Positions 63,213 through 64,000 of a DNA stretch of 64,000 nucleotides are shown piece after piece. The DNA is taken from positions 1,054,001 through 1,118,000 of the forward strand of contig NZ_CP135079.1 in NCBI RefSeq assembly GCF_032121415.1, read 5' to 3'. The notes under the pieces were generated by a model. The model worked only from the letters and a program-made list of their open reading frames with translations. It did not search any database and was not told the DNA's origin. The position numbers and the translations under genes are program-made. The DNA is from Streptomyces parvus (lineage in GTDB: Bacteria > Actinomycetota > Actinomycetes > Streptomycetales > Streptomycetaceae). Position 1 is the first letter of the stretch; every line of letters starts with the position of its first letter.

Positions 63213-64000
63213 CACATGATGCCGAAGAGGATGCCCGCCCCGAGCACCACGAGCGAGGTGAGCACCGCCCACTTGACGGTGAAGCGGGTGTGGTCGCCGA
63301 ACTCGACCTTCGCCATGCCGACGAGGACGTACACGGCGGGCACGAGGGGCGAGGACATGTGCAGGGCCTGACCGGCCAGGGAGGCGCGGGCGATCTCCAG
63401 CGGCGAGACCCCGTGGGCCGCGCCCGCCTCGGCGAGGACGGGCAGGACGCCGAAGTAGAAGCCGTCGTTGGACATGAAGTAGGTGAGCGGCAGGCTGAGC
63501 AGGCCGGTGACGATGGCCATGTGCGGGCCCATCGCCTCGGGGACCGCGCCGACGACCCAGTCGGCCATGTGCTCGACCATGCCGGTCCCGGTGAGGACCC
63601 CGGTGAAGACGGCGGCGGCGAAGACCATGCCGGAGACGTTGAGCACGTTGTCGGCGTGCGCGGCGATCCGGGCCCGCTGGTCGGGCATGTGGGGGAAGTT
63701 GACGGTGAGCGCGAGGGCCGCGCCGAGGAGGAAGAGCACCGGGATCGGCATCAGTTCCATGATCATCGCCGTCAGCAGGGCGGCGGTGAGTCCGGCGTTG
63801 AACCAGTAGAGCCTGGGGCGGAGGGTGGGCCGGTTCGGGTCGAGGCCCTGGAACTCGTCGTCGTCCCCGTCCTCCGTACCACTGGCCAAGACCCCGGCCC
63901 CGGTTCCTGTACCGCCCACGGCGGCCGCGGCGCCCTTGTGGAGGCGGTCCTTGCCGCCGGTGCCGCCGCTGCCGGCCGACACGGTCTCCGGCTCCGGCTG
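63212..64000 (-). CDS. CitMHS-family citrate transporter, 5' end outside window
   Basis: The last 263 codons of a CitMHS secondary transporter, which takes up metal-citrate complexes with protons. A Gly-rich cytosolic loop (GGTGTGAGVLASGTEDGDDD) separates the lost N-terminal half from the visible helices. LPLTYFMSNDGFYFGVLPVL and ALHMSSPLVPAVYVLVG are family hallmarks. In S. coelicolor a CitMHS gene in this neighbourhood takes up iron citrate; the metal here cannot be read. It overlaps the MFS start and so is co-expressed with it. Confidence 0.9.
   Translation of the reverse strand, partial: QPEPETVSAGSGGTGGKDRLHKGAAAAVGGTGTGAGVLASGTEDGDDDEFQGLDPNRPTLRPRLYWFNAGLTAALLTAMIMELMPIPVLFLLGAALALTVNFPHMPDQRARIAAHADNVLNVSGMVFAAAVFTGVLTGTGMVEHMADWVVGAVPEAMGPHMAIVTGLLSLPLTYFMSNDGFYFGVLPVLAEAGAAHGVSPLEIARASLAGQALHMSSPLVPAVYVLVGMAKVEFGDHTRFTVKWAVLTSLVVLGAGILFGIM

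Overview
The window is high-GC actinobacterial DNA and almost certainly comes from a Streptomyces chromosome. The evidence is the gyl glycerol operon, two chaplin genes, mycothiol genes (mshC and a mycothiol-type formaldehyde dehydrogenase), F420/LLM oxidoreductases, GTG starts and third-position GC bias. The gene order metH - gylR/glpFKD - mshC - chaplin pair - gluconate genes - soxR - CitMHS transporter is the kind of conserved core block seen in S. coelicolor and its relatives. No phage, insertion sequence, CRISPR array or rRNA was seen. There is one tRNA, Leu(GAG).

Layout. 1-8.4 kb: metH (3' end cut off), then gylR and glpF-glpK-glpD, with operator-like repeats and a leader hairpin. 8.4-13.6 kb: an LLM oxidoreductase, a PAC2 protein and a GH31 glycosidase gene broken by an amber codon, a frameshift and probably a deletion. 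13.7-18.3 kb: mshC, a kinase-like SCO1664-family gene, a DUF3090 gene, a histidine phosphatase and corA. 18.3-24.9 kb: a ferritin-like protein, an F420/LLM oxidoreductase, an aldo/keto reductase translationally coupled to a RecD2-like protein without its ATPase motifs, and two small conserved genes. 24.9-28.9 kb: a long, sortable chaplin and a short chaplin, an M20 peptidase, tRNA-Leu and an RluA-type pseudouridine synthase. 28.9-36 kb: mycothiol-dependent formaldehyde detoxification, gluconate uptake and phosphorylation with a divergent GntR regulator, an amino-acid permease and a TPR-like protein. 36-42.2 kb: ASCH, FAD dehydrogenase, NUDIX, two DUF202 membrane proteins, a quinone-oxidoreductase-like enzyme and a glucarate-dehydratase-like enzyme. 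42.3-49.5 kb: a kinase-like/acyl-CoA dehydrogenase pair, a secreted M28 aminopeptidase, and a TetR/acyl-CoA ligase/SDR operon. 49.5-57 kb: NamZ, GNAT, SoxR, MaoC, and further acyl-CoA and TetR genes. 57-64 kb: a DMT exporter, alcohol and aldehyde dehydrogenases, DinB, MFS and a CitMHS transporter cut by the window end.

How the genes work together. Most of the window is carbon uptake and oxidation (glycerol, gluconate, glucarate, acyl-CoA, alcohol/aldehyde, citrate), each unit with a local regulator. The most interesting reading is that matching operator-like palindromes link separate units into small regulons. One pair joins the APH-like kinase/ACAD operon to the SDR/ligase/TetR operon, whose enzyme set resembles 4-hydroxy-acid (levulinate-type) catabolism. 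A second, identical 16-mer lies before both a MaoC gene and its neighbouring TetR gene. A third joins an ACAD/TetR pair to the aldehyde/alcohol dehydrogenase operon about 5.5 kb away. Other notable items are the RecD2-like pseudo-helicase and the kinase/Zn-ribbon/phosphatase cluster beside mshC. All assignments come from reading the sequence and family knowledge; no database search was run.
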